Source: Alphaproteobacteria bacterium
Lineage (GTDB): Bacteria > Pseudomonadota > Alphaproteobacteria > Rhizobiales > Beijerinckiaceae
Reading direction: 5' to 3'
Length of the DNA stretch: 7,889 nt
NCBI GenBank assembly: GCA_009920595.1
Contig: RFZR01000067.1
Coordinates: forward strand, 1-7,889
Shown: one piece after another, positions 1 to 5,696 of the stretch
Numbering within the stretch: position 1 is the stretch's first letter
Layout of the letters: every line of letters begins with the position of its first letter
Translations under genes and position numbers: made by a program
The notes under the pieces: generated by a model
The model's input: the letters and a program-made list of their open reading frames with translations, nothing else
The model's database searches: none
What the model was told of the DNA's origin: nothing

Positions 1-109
1 CTAGGGATAGCCCGTTTCCAATTCTCACAAATATTGGCTTTCTAGCGATGGGTAGCTTCAGGCGCTGAGTTCTATTTTCTAGCTTATAGCTTCGTAGCCG
101 AGGGGGCAT
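1..109 (-). CDS. Phage/ICE-type tyrosine integrase, N-terminal 36 codons (runs off the left edge)
   Basis: Read on the minus strand, an ATG at 109-107 opens a frame with no stop to the window edge. It begins MPPRLRSYKLENRTQRLKL and continues through KPIFVRIGNGLSL. This is the characteristic N-terminus of site-specific tyrosine recombinases of integrated elements in alphaproteobacteria: a basic KLE.RT.RLKL segment followed by an aromatic-V-R-I-G-x-G-L-S-L strand of the arm-binding domain. The core-binding and catalytic R-H-R-Y domains would lie left of the window. An in-frame TGA sits three codons upstream of the ATG, which fixes this as the first possible ATG. I see no strong Shine-Dalgarno. 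The gene points away from a tRNA-Glu fragment about 150 bases off, as expected for an integrase beside its attachment site. Family recognition is from memory of sequence style, on a short stretch. Confidence 0.72.
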   Translation of the reverse strand, partial: MPPRLRSYKLENRTQRLKLPIARKPIFVRIGNGLSL

Positions 110-118
110 TTTAATTCA

Positions 119-137
119 GTGTCCCGCTTGTGTCCCG
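119..137. repeat. Two direct copies of GTGTCCCG upstream of the integrase
   Basis: GTGTCCCG occurs at 119-126 and again at 130-137, a period of 11 bases (about one helical turn). It lies between the integrase start and the tRNA-Glu fragment. Helically phased short repeats in this position resemble arm-type integrase sites or excisionase sites. That role is inference; the repeat itself is exact. Confidence 0.5.
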
Positions 138-190
138 TAGATGAGGATAAACTAACACGAACACCTATGAACATCAAAGGACAATTATCG

Positions 191-209
191 AATAATATTT
201 AATAATATT
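191..209. repeat. AT-rich tandem direct repeat AATAATATT
   Basis: AATAATATT at 191-199 and 201-209, separated by one T, in a very AT-rich stretch between the integrase start and the tRNA fragment. It may be a flexible or bendable site for a host factor such as IHF in an attachment region, but simple AT-rich sequence is an equally good explanation. Confidence 0.35.
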
Positions 210-255
210 AGATACTTATGTGGACTCATGTAATTTTAAATGGATTAGATAAATA

Positions 256-302
256 GCCCTTTCACGGCGAAAACACGGGTTCGAGTCCCGTAGGGCGCGC
301 CA
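256..302 (+). other. 3' fragment of tRNA-Glu(TTC): probable attachment-site duplicate of an integrated element
   Basis: The stretch reads as the 3' part of a tRNA. The anticodon loop CTTTCAC (259-265, anticodon TTC) is flanked by GCC/GGC (256-258, 266-268). A perfect 5-bp T stem ACGGG/CCCGT (275-279, 287-291) surrounds the loop TTCGAGT (280-286). The 3' acceptor strand AGGGCGC (292-298), discriminator G299 and an encoded CCA (300-302) follow. The anticodon loop and stem match bacterial tRNA-Glu. Upstream, anticodon stem pairing breaks down (A255 opposite G269), there is no recognisable D arm, and no GCGCCCT acceptor 5' strand is present, so this is not a complete gene. A tRNA 3' end from the anticodon region to CCA, beside an integrase gene, is the classic att core left by integration. 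The intact tRNA-Glu would be expected at the far end of the element, beyond the left edge. Confidence 0.8.
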
Positions 303-309
303 ATGATTT

Positions 310-330
310 CAAGGACTTAGTCCTTGTTTT
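310..330 (+). terminator. Rho-independent terminator after the tRNA-Glu 3' end
   Basis: A perfect 7-bp stem CAAGGAC/GTCCTTG (310-316, 320-326) with a 3-base loop TTA is followed by TTTT. It begins eight bases after the CCA and is best read as the original terminator of the chromosomal tRNA-Glu, now stranded with the 3' fragment. Confidence 0.65.
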
Positions 331-469
331 GCGACACAATCATGAGCTCGTCGTATATTTGTAAAATAAGCGCTTTTGCGGCGTTTGGCTTTTGGATTCG
401 GCTCTCACGAATGGTGCGGCTTGCCATTCATCAATTTGGCGTCGAGGCATAAAAATTTTTTCTGAAAAC

Positions 470-501
470 AAAAACGCCGCCCTGAGGGGCGGCGTTTTTT
501 T
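470..501 (-). terminator. Strong rho-independent terminator of the aco operon (bidirectional in form)
   Basis: An 8-bp GC-only stem CGCCGCCC/GGGCGGCG (475-482, 487-494) with a 4-base loop TGAG is flanked by a run of A on the left and T on the right. Read on the minus strand, the hairpin is followed by TTTTTGTTTT. It lies 22 bases beyond the acoC stop codon, so it ends the minus-strand operon. The T run at 495-501 would also stop rightward transcription from the tRNA side. Confidence 0.9.
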
Positions 502-522
502 ATTATTCAGATACCGATCACA

Positions 523-1629
523 TCATTTTGCGTGAGCGGCGATGAGGGCATTGGCCTCTTTTGATTTTTCCATCTGTGACATGTGACCGGTATCAGCAAA
601 GAGTTCGACCTTGGCAAAGCCCTTCACCGCATCTGTATGTGAAGCAGGGATAATGTGATCATCCTTGCCATGGATCGCGAGAAGGGGGATGCCAGTGGCT
701 TTAAACGCATCGGCAAGGTTCTCTGCTTGTGTGCCGCCTTTGAAGACCGTGTCGGCAAGTGTGCGCAAAGCATCCGGCACGCCATCAAGCCGCTTATATT
801 TCAAAATATCATCAATCATCTGGCGGCCGACAAGGGACGAGTCAAAGAAGAGTTGTTCCAAGAACGGCTTGATCTCGCGGCGTGATTCCGAGCCGATAAA
901 GCCATTGATGTAATCCATATTGATGTCCGCACCGAGACCCGCCGAACCAAACACAGTGACACTCGACACGCGCTTTGGCGCAGCAATCGCGGTCTTCATT
1001 GAAATGGCACCGCCAAGCGAATGGCCGATGAGATTGGCGTGATCGATTTTGAGTTCATCCATAAAGGAGAGAACAACATCGGCCATGCCTTTGAGAGACG
1101 GGTCTTTAAAGGCTTTCACCGAGCGACCATGACCGGGCAGATCAAGCGCATAGATCGTGAATTGATCGGCAAGGCCTGACGTGTTGAAGAGCCAATTATC
1201 AAGATCGCCGCCAAAGCCATGAATGAAAATCAAAGTCTTCGCGCCATCGCCATATTTTGCGTAGCGGATTTCACCGACAGGCAATGTGATGTTGTGATAG
1301 GCGGAAACTTCTTCCTCGCCCTCATCGGCTGCGGGTGGCACATAGGTTGAAAGAAACGCATCGATCTCGCTGTCAGGCACGTCTTCGTCGGCAAGAATCG
1401 CCAACAGAGTTTTTACCGGATAGACCGTATCCACTTCACCCAGAACACGGCGTACAACGCCGGCATCGCCCGCTTCAACCGCGCTCGCGATCTTCTCGGT
1501 TTCGACTTCGAGCAGTTCGTCACCGACGCTGACTTTGTCGCCAAGTTTGACAAGCCACTTGGTGACCTTGCCCTCTTTCATCGAGAGGCCCCATTTGGGC
1601 ATAACGACCTGCTTGATCCTGTCTGACAT
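523..1629 (-). CDS. acoC: AcoC: lipoyl-domain/alpha-beta-hydrolase E2-type component of an acetoin dehydrogenase complex
   Basis: A 368-residue protein with two parts. Residues 1-80 form a biotinyl/lipoyl domain whose lipoylation motif is VETEKIAS, with K46 as the swinging-arm lysine. After an acidic linker (about 100-107), residues 112-368 form an alpha/beta hydrolase: oxyanion HGFGGD (137-142), nucleophile elbow GHSLGG with S204, acid D324 in GKDDHIIP, and H349 in TGHM. This architecture is that of AcoC proteins, which lack the usual chloramphenicol-acetyltransferase-like E2 core and a recognisable peripheral subunit-binding domain. It should carry the two-carbon unit from E1 (AcoA/AcoB) to CoA, giving acetyl-CoA in the cytoplasm. 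An AAGGA ribosome site (1639-1643) lies 9 bases before the ATG. It is the last gene of the operon, 112 bases after acoB, the longest gap in the operon. An unusually polar tail ends AAHAK. Confidence 0.88.
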   Translation of the reverse strand: MSDRIKQVVMPKWGLSMKEGKVTKWLVKLGDKVSVGDELLEVETEKIASAVEAGDAGVVRRVLGEVDTVYPVKTLLAILADEDVPDSEIDAFLSTYVPPAADEGEEEVSAYHNITLPVGEIRYAKYGDGAKTLIFIHGFGGDLDNWLFNTSGLADQFTIYALDLPGHGRSVKAFKDPSLKGMADVVLSFMDELKIDHANLIGHSLGGAISMKTAIAAPKRVSSVTVFGSAGLGADINMDYINGFIGSESRREIKPFLEQLFFDSSLVGRQMIDDILKYKRLDGVPDALRTLADTVFKGGTQAENLADAFKATGIPLLAIHGKDDHIIPASHTDAVKGFAKVELFADTGHMSQMEKSKEANALIAAHAK

Positions 1630-1674
1630 GGTTCGCGTTCCTTAAATCTTTTTGGTCTTCATTGAGAGGGAGAG

Positions 1675-1731
1675 ATGCCGGGACCATGGCCCCGGCATTG
1701 TTGGTCGCATGAGCGAGACGATGCGCTCATG
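1675..1731 (-). promoter_or_regulatory. Two tandem intercistronic stem-loops between acoB and acoC
   Basis: Two perfect hairpins of identical geometry lie 9 bases apart. The first has stem ATGCCGGG/CCCGGCAT (1675-1682, 1691-1698) with an 8-base loop that itself contains CCATGG. The second has stem CATGAGCG/CGCTCATG (1708-1715, 1724-1731) with an 8-base loop. Neither is followed by a U-run on the minus strand, so they are not typical terminators. They more likely protect the upstream message or act as an RNase processing site, lowering acoC relative to acoAB. That role is inference. Confidence 0.6.
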
Positions 1732-1741
1732 AATAGAAAGA

Positions 1742-2749
1742 TCACTTCATCTGTTTGCGAACAGCTTCAGCAATTTGCGAGGCGCTCGGGATGTAGAGAT
1801 CTTCGAGTGCTGGCGTGAAAGGCACAGGCGTATGTGGCGCGGTGATTGCCTTTGGAGCGGCCTTCATCGCTTTGAACGCATGTTCTGTGACAGAAGCAAT
1901 CACGTCAGAAGCGATCGAACAACGCGGATTGGCTTCATCGACTGCTACGAGACGGCCCGTTTTCTCAACCGATTCAACGACTGTGTCGATATCAATTGGT
2001 GAGAGCGTTCTCAGATCAATGACTTCAACATCGATCTTTTCTTTTGCAAGCGTTTCGGCAGCTTCAAGTGCCCGATGCACCATCATGCCATAAGCGACGA
2101 TGGTTGCACTCTTGCCTTCACGCGGGATCGCGGCTTCACCAAACGGGATCGTGTAGGCTTCTGCCGGAACGTCCGCCATGGAAGCGTAGAGGTTCTTGTG
2201 CTCGCAGAAGATGACCGGATCATTATCGCGGATCGACTGGATCAAGAGACCTTTCGCGTCATAAGCATTTGAAGGGCACACGACCTTCAAGCCTGGAATA
2301 TGCGTGAAGATCGGTGTCAGCATTTGCGAATGCTGTGCAGCTGCGCGGAAACCACCGCCGACCATTCCGCGAATGACAACCGGAGTTTCAGCCTTGCCAC
2401 CAAACATATATTTGAACTTTGCAGCTTGGTTGAAGATCTGGTCGAAGCAAACGCCCATGAAGTCGAGGAACATCAATTCCGCAACGGGACGAAGGCCGCA
2501 AGCGGCCGCGCCGATCGCTGCGCCGATATAGGCTGATTCAGAGAGCGGCGTGTCCATGACGCGCTTTGCGCCATATTTGCCGATCAAGCCTTTGGTAACG
2601 CCGAGCACACCGCCCCAAGCGTCTTCTTCACCTTGGCCACCGGCGCCACCGGCAATGTCTTCACCCATAACGATCACGGTTGGATCGCGACGCATTTCGA
2701 GATCAAGCGCTTCGTTGATCGCATCTTTCATGCTCAGATTACGTGCCAT
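1742..2749 (-). CDS. acoB: AcoB: TPP-dependent acetoin dehydrogenase E1, beta subunit
   Basis: A 335-residue protein of the pyruvate/2-oxoacid/acetoin dehydrogenase E1-beta family, of normal length. It shows the family's N-terminal transketolase-type pyrimidine-binding domain: MKDAINEALDLEM (7-19), VMGEDIAG with E30 (27-34), and RVMDTPLSES with E71, the region carrying the cofactor-activating glutamate. The substrate-side segment GGGFRAAAQHSQ (131-142, H140) and KVVCPSNAYDAKGLL follow. The C-terminal transketolase domain includes VIDLRTLSPIDIDTV. With AcoA it forms the heterotetramer that cleaves acetoin and reductively acetylates the lipoyl arm of AcoC. An AAGGA site (2758-2762) stands 8 bases before the ATG. 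It follows acoA with a 50-base gap. The long glycine- and acid-rich loop (34-47) is typical of E1-beta proteins of this kind. The pyruvate dehydrogenase beta subunit is the main alternative; the adjacent AcoX and AcoC decide for aco. Confidence 0.9.
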   Translation of the reverse strand: MARNLSMKDAINEALDLEMRRDPTVIVMGEDIAGGAGGQGEEDAWGGVLGVTKGLIGKYGAKRVMDTPLSESAYIGAAIGAAACGLRPVAELMFLDFMGVCFDQIFNQAAKFKYMFGGKAETPVVIRGMVGGGFRAAAQHSQMLTPIFTHIPGLKVVCPSNAYDAKGLLIQSIRDNDPVIFCEHKNLYASMADVPAEAYTIPFGEAAIPREGKSATIVAYGMMVHRALEAAETLAKEKIDVEVIDLRTLSPIDIDTVVESVEKTGRLVAVDEANPRCSIASDVIASVTEHAFKAMKAAPKAITAPHTPVPFTPALEDLYIPSASQIAEAVRKQMK

Positions 2750-2799
2750 GATTTTTGTCCTTAAAAATCTTTTTTGTGAGATGTCGGTTCGATAAAAGC

Positions 2800-3783
2800 T
2801 CAGTAGCTGACATAAACGTCGGTCAGTAGATCCTTCGCTGTCGGCAGCGGATCCTTCTTCGCCTTTTGAACCGAAGCTTCGATGCGTGCGAGCACTTGAT
2901 CGTCGATCTTGTTCAATTCAGCGTCAGAGATCACACCCGCTTTCGTCACTTTCGAACGGAAGATTTTCAGGCAATCTTTGTTGGCGCGGTTTTCTTCATT
3001 TTCACCCTTCGCACGATAGGTCTGCGCATCGCCTTCGAAGTGACCGAAGAAACGGACCATCTTACATTCGAGGAAGGCCGGACCACCACCTTCACGCGCG
3101 CGCTTGATGATTTCACCCGCCGCTTCGTAAACCGCAAAGAAGTCGGTGCCATCAACCGTCACACCCGGAATGCCGAAGCCCGCTGCGCGGTCGATATAGC
3201 TGTCCACTGCAAGCGCGTAATCGATTGAAGTCGATTCAGCGTAGCCATTGTTTTCAACGACGAAGATGACCGGAAGATTCCAGATCGCCGCCAAATTCAT
3301 GCTTTCGAGCACAGTGCCTTGGTTTGATGCGCCGTCACCGAAGAACGTGATGCCCACGCCACCATCGCCACGATATTTTGAGGCCAGCGCTGCACCGCAG
3401 ATCAAAGGCGCGCCGGCACCCAAAATGCCGTTCGCACCCATCATACCTTTTGAGAGATCAGCAATGTGCATCGAGCCACCTTTGCCGCGGCAGGATCCTG
3501 TCACTTTGCCATAAATCTCCGCCATCATGCCTTCGACTTCGACGCCCTTGGCAATGCAGTGACCATGGCCACGATGGGTCGATGCAATCCGGTCTTTGTC
3601 TTCGAGATGCATCATGATGCCGGTGCCTGAGGCTTCTTCACCTGCATAGAGATGCACGAAGCCCGGAATATCACCCTTGGCGAATTCAATATGAAGACGC
3701 TCTTCGAATTCGCGGATCGTCTTCATTTTTGTATAGGCTTCCAAAAGTTTTTCTTTGGGAAGCGGGAAGGGATTATTGGACAT
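2800..3783 (-). CDS. acoA: AcoA: TPP-dependent acetoin dehydrogenase E1, alpha subunit
   Basis: A 327-residue E1-alpha subunit of normal length. The thiamine pyrophosphate/Mg2+ motif starts at GDGASNQG (149-156) and ends at ENNGYAEST (N178, N179), the usual GDG-to-NN spacing. Upstream are YAGEEASGTGIM (46-57), THRGHGHCIAKG (69-80) and the SCRGKGGSMHIAD segment (97-109), all standard for the family. The phosphorylation-loop region of mammalian E1-alpha is replaced by RFFGHFEGDAQTYRA. It binds the diphosphate of TPP and pairs with AcoB to decarbonylate or cleave the alpha-hydroxyketone. A near-perfect Shine-Dalgarno, AAGGAGG (3792-3798), lies 8 bases before the ATG and is the strongest of the operon, consistent with high E1 expression. 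The product is cytoplasmic. Confusion with pyruvate dehydrogenase E1-alpha is possible in isolation but unlikely beside acoX. Confidence 0.92.
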   Translation of the reverse strand: MSNNPFPLPKEKLLEAYTKMKTIREFEERLHIEFAKGDIPGFVHLYAGEEASGTGIMMHLEDKDRIASTHRGHGHCIAKGVEVEGMMAEIYGKVTGSCRGKGGSMHIADLSKGMMGANGILGAGAPLICGAALASKYRGDGGVGITFFGDGASNQGTVLESMNLAAIWNLPVIFVVENNGYAESTSIDYALAVDSYIDRAAGFGIPGVTVDGTDFFAVYEAAGEIIKRAREGGGPAFLECKMVRFFGHFEGDAQTYRAKGENEENRANKDCLKIFRSKVTKAGVISDAELNKIDDQVLARIEASVQKAKKDPLPTAKDLLTDVYVSY

Positions 3784-3791
3784 TTGTTTTT

Positions 3792-3798
3792 CCTCCTT
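3792..3798 (-). promoter_or_regulatory. Strong Shine-Dalgarno of acoA
   Basis: Minus-strand AAGGAGG, 8 bases before the acoA ATG; the best ribosome site of the operon genes, and it confirms this start. Confidence 0.8.
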
Positions 3799-3801
3799 TT
3801 G

Positions 3802-3842
3802 GCATCAAGATGCGGTCATCGATTATTGGCTCTCTGGACCGC
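3802..3842 (-). promoter_or_regulatory. Small stem-loops in the acoX-acoA gap
   Basis: GCATC/GATGC (3802-3806, 3809-3813) with a 2-base loop, and an overlapping alternative GCGGTC/GACCGC (3812-3817, 3837-3842) with a 19-base loop. They fill most of the 61-base gap just upstream of the acoA Shine-Dalgarno. They share bases 3812-3813, so both cannot form completely. Stems this short could arise by chance. Confidence 0.3.
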
Positions 3843-3844
3843 GG

Positions 3845-4864
3845 TTAATTCAATTTCATCAAACCCTGTTTCGATGCGTAATTCATGATCCCCGATACAT
3901 TGACAGTACGAAACGCGTCTTTCACCAATGTGATCGTCACATCATCACTCTGATCGAATGCAAGTTCACGTTCCCCGTCAAGAGCGATTGTTCCTGCCGG
4001 AAATTCGAGGCGCACCGGAACGCCCGGTTGCATATGTTTGACCTCGCCAATACCAATGGCGCCGATAATACCGGGCGCGAAGGGTACATTGAGGCGCATT
4101 TTGGCTTCATGGGGTGGCGTGAGGCCGACCATCAAGCCATGGGGATCTCGCCGTGAAACCGGTTCGAGAAGGCCTGCAATCGCCGACATGCCAATCACTT
4201 CAGGATCGGAGAACGTCACAAACAATTCGCGGAAATTTTCCGGTTTCCAAATGGCTTTTGCACCGACAAAACGTTCAGTCACAACGGCGACATCGACAAT
4301 CGCAATATCTTCGGCACGATCACCGATTTTGATATCAAGTCGTTTGTTGCCTTCGAATGCAATTGCTTCAGGAACACGGCCCATCGCTGCGAGACCAACG
4401 GCCAATCCGGTGATGGTGGGTTCGCGATGTTCAGGGAAGGCATTGTTCGTGCCTGTTGAAATTCCGGCGATTGGAATCGAACCGCATTGCGAGACCACCG
4501 CACGATGCGTGCCATCACCGCCTAAAACAATGATGATTTTACAACCTGCTTCGCGCATGGCGGCCGTGGCTTTCAATGTGTCCTGAACCGTTGTCGTGAT
4601 GTCCTGGCGCACATGATGAATTTCAGGAAAGATATCTTCCTTCAAATTCGCCGCACGCTCATAGGCACGCGTAATATGTCGACGGATGCCGCTTTTTTCC
4701 GGCATCATCAAAACATTCTGAACACCACATGCCCGCAATGCGGAAAGAACCCGCAGAATGATATTGGCACGGTCCGTGACCTGCAGTGTCGACGCATTGG
4801 CGACAACACGGCGAATATCGCTCGCCGAAACAGGATTGGCCACAATACCCACCAAGGGTCCCAT
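3845..4864 (-). CDS. acoX: AcoX: NAD-kinase/diacylglycerol-kinase-like protein of acetoin operons
   Basis: This is the AcoX protein found in many acetoin operons; its biochemical role is unsettled. It has the fold signature of the ATP-NAD kinase/diglyceride kinase superfamily: GIVANPVSASDIRR at the N-terminus, a KIIIVLGGDGTHR strand-turn (the GGDGT nucleotide motif) near the middle of the N-terminal half, and GISTGTNNAFPE about twenty residues later. The C-terminal half is all-beta-like, with LDGERELAF resembling the kinase superfamily's G-E motif. I chose the ATG at 4864 (339 residues). It has GGGAG (4872-4876) 7 bases upstream, in a GGGAGTTTAA context shared exactly with the first Lin0512 gene downstream of the promoter-proximal one, and the protein then begins MGPLVGIVAN as expected. 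An ATG at 4885 (346 residues) has a weaker AAGG (4893-4896) and remains possible. It sits 61 bases before acoA. Confidence 0.88.
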   Translation of the reverse strand: MGPLVGIVANPVSASDIRRVVANASTLQVTDRANIILRVLSALRACGVQNVLMMPEKSGIRRHITRAYERAANLKEDIFPEIHHVRQDITTTVQDTLKATAAMREAGCKIIIVLGGDGTHRAVVSQCGSIPIAGISTGTNNAFPEHREPTITGLAVGLAAMGRVPEAIAFEGNKRLDIKIGDRAEDIAIVDVAVVTERFVGAKAIWKPENFRELFVTFSDPEVIGMSAIAGLLEPVSRRDPHGLMVGLTPPHEAKMRLNVPFAPGIIGAIGIGEVKHMQPGVPVRLEFPAGTIALDGERELAFDQSDDVTITLVKDAFRTVNVSGIMNYASKQGLMKLN

Positions 4865-4924
4865 TTTTAAACTCCCAGTACTCATGTTCTTGCCTTTTTG
4901 AAATCGGCCAGAACTTATTTTTCA

Positions 4925-4947
4925 CGAGGCGAACGGTTTCCGCCTCG
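4925..4947 (-). promoter_or_regulatory. Intercistronic stem-loop between the AhpD-like gene and acoX
   Basis: A perfect 7-bp stem CGAGGCG/CGCCTCG (4925-4931, 4941-4947) with a 9-base loop lies 19 bases past the stop of the AhpD-like gene. On the minus strand it is followed by TGAAAAATAA, not a U-run, so termination is unlikely. An mRNA-stability or processing role is inferred. Confidence 0.5.
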
Positions 4948-4966
4948 CTTGTCAAGACTTAACAGT

Positions 4967-5302
4967 TCAAAGACCATCAAAAGCGGCGAGTGCGCGCGCG
5001 GCATAAACCGCACCGGGGCCGCCGCCCATTTCGATGGCGACGCCGAGTGTTTCAGCTAATTCTTCACGCGAGGCACCGTGTTTCTTGGCGTTTGACACGT
5101 GAAAAACAATGCAATCACCGCAGCCTTTTGAGACAGCAATTGCAACCGCGAGCAATTCCTTGAATTTTGAATCGAGCGCGCCATCCTTGCTCGCTTCACT
5201 CATCAATTTTTGAAACGCGCCCATGCTGCCGGGGATCGCTTTGCCAAGCGCCATAAAGCGCGCATTCATGGCATTGAGTTCATCTTTCGGTGTAGCTGAC
5301 AC
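4967..5302 (-). CDS. AhpD-like / carboxymuconolactone-decarboxylase-family protein
   Basis: A 111-residue all-helical protein of the carboxymuconolactone decarboxylase (CMD)/AhpD superfamily. The key segment is KELLAVAIAVSKGCGDCIVFH: E49, then C61-G-D-C64 and H68, the E...CxxC...H peroxidase/disulfide-reductase motif of AhpD, followed by AKKHGASREELAETLGVAIEMGGGPG. In AhpD the CxxC pair takes electrons from a lipoylated protein. That is suggestive here because AcoC, in the same operon, carries a lipoyl lysine. A redox partnership with AcoC is inference. The start is a GTG (codon at 5302-5300) chosen because AAAGGA (5311-5316) lies 8 bases upstream. No other start has as good a site, and the family length fits. 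It follows the Lin0512 gene after 32 bases. No ring-cleavage genes are nearby, so a true gamma-carboxymuconolactone decarboxylase is unlikely. Confidence 0.85.
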   Translation of the reverse strand: MSATPKDELNAMNARFMALGKAIPGSMGAFQKLMSEASKDGALDSKFKELLAVAIAVSKGCGDCIVFHVSNAKKHGASREELAETLGVAIEMGGGPGAVYAARALAAFDGL

Positions 5303-5334
5303 GGTCGAGGTCCTTTGTTGAGGATGAGAGAGAT

Positions 5335-5694
5335 TTATGAAATTCCAAGTTTGGCTTTCAAATCATAGCGAACTGCAATCGCTGCGGTGGCGATGACTGA
5401 CGCACCCGATCGTTCTGGATAGGGAATGTCCAAACCGCCTTTGACGAGCTTCACGGTCGCCTTGCCGACAGGCAGGCTTTTTCGAACCGCGTCGGCATCC
5501 ACGGCTTCAGGCTTCTGCACGCCGATCGTCACTTCGATCTCAAGGTCATCGACAGGAATATCGAGGCTGCGTGTGAAGGGCAGGGAGGAATGATGGATGG
5601 CGTCTTGCACGGCGCGCAAAGCGGCCTTTGTGTAATCACCGCCATGCATATCATTGCCGTGACCCATTTCGAGAATGATGCGTTGCTTGGCCAT
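5335..5694 (-). CDS. Lin0512-family protein, canonical paralogue (GxGxDxHG intact)
   Basis: A 119-residue protein of the Lin0512 family, a small conserved family of unknown function known for an invariant GxGxDxHG near the N-terminus. Here it is GHGNDMHG (11-18), preceded by IILEMG and followed by DYTKAALRAVQDAIHHSSL. The central block IGVQKPEAVDADAVRKSLPVG and the segment VKGGLDI are the other conserved parts. There is no signal peptide or membrane segment, so it is cytoplasmic. The D and H of the motif look like metal or active-site residues, which is inference. The ATG lies 2 bases after the stop of the preceding paralogue (TAA, TC, ATG), with GGGAG (5702-5706) 7 bases upstream inside that gene, so translation is probably coupled. 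It is clearly homologous to its neighbour along the full length, which indicates tandem duplication and perhaps a hetero-oligomer. Confidence 0.82.
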   Translation of the reverse strand: MAKQRIILEMGHGNDMHGGDYTKAALRAVQDAIHHSSLPFTRSLDIPVDDLEIEVTIGVQKPEAVDADAVRKSLPVGKATVKLVKGGLDIPYPERSGASVIATAAIAVRYDLKAKLGIS

Positions 5695-5696
5695 GA

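Noticed and set aside
1..66. A plus-strand C-terminal coding fragment (about 21 codons to a TGA)
   Set aside because: The minus-strand frame over the same bases reads as a typical integrase N-terminus; the plus-strand peptide has no recognisable feature.
225..302. A complete tRNA-Glu gene
   Set aside because: No 5' acceptor strand pairing with AGGGCGC, no convincing D arm, and the anticodon stem is mispaired at its outer end. Only the 3' part is present.
331..469. A small gene or RNA between the two terminators
   Set aside because: No open frame with a ribosome site. Only a weak inverted repeat GAATGG/CCATTC (409-414, 424-429) with a 9-base loop, which can occur by chance.
2866..3228. A 120-codon plus-strand open frame, and several similar ones opposite acoA and acoB
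   Set aside because: They are shadows of the well-supported E1 subunits, without ribosome sites or recognisable domains.
4038..4586. A 182-codon plus-strand open frame
   Set aside because: It lies wholly opposite acoX, and its composition (many S, T, P and R) is that of a reverse-strand shadow.
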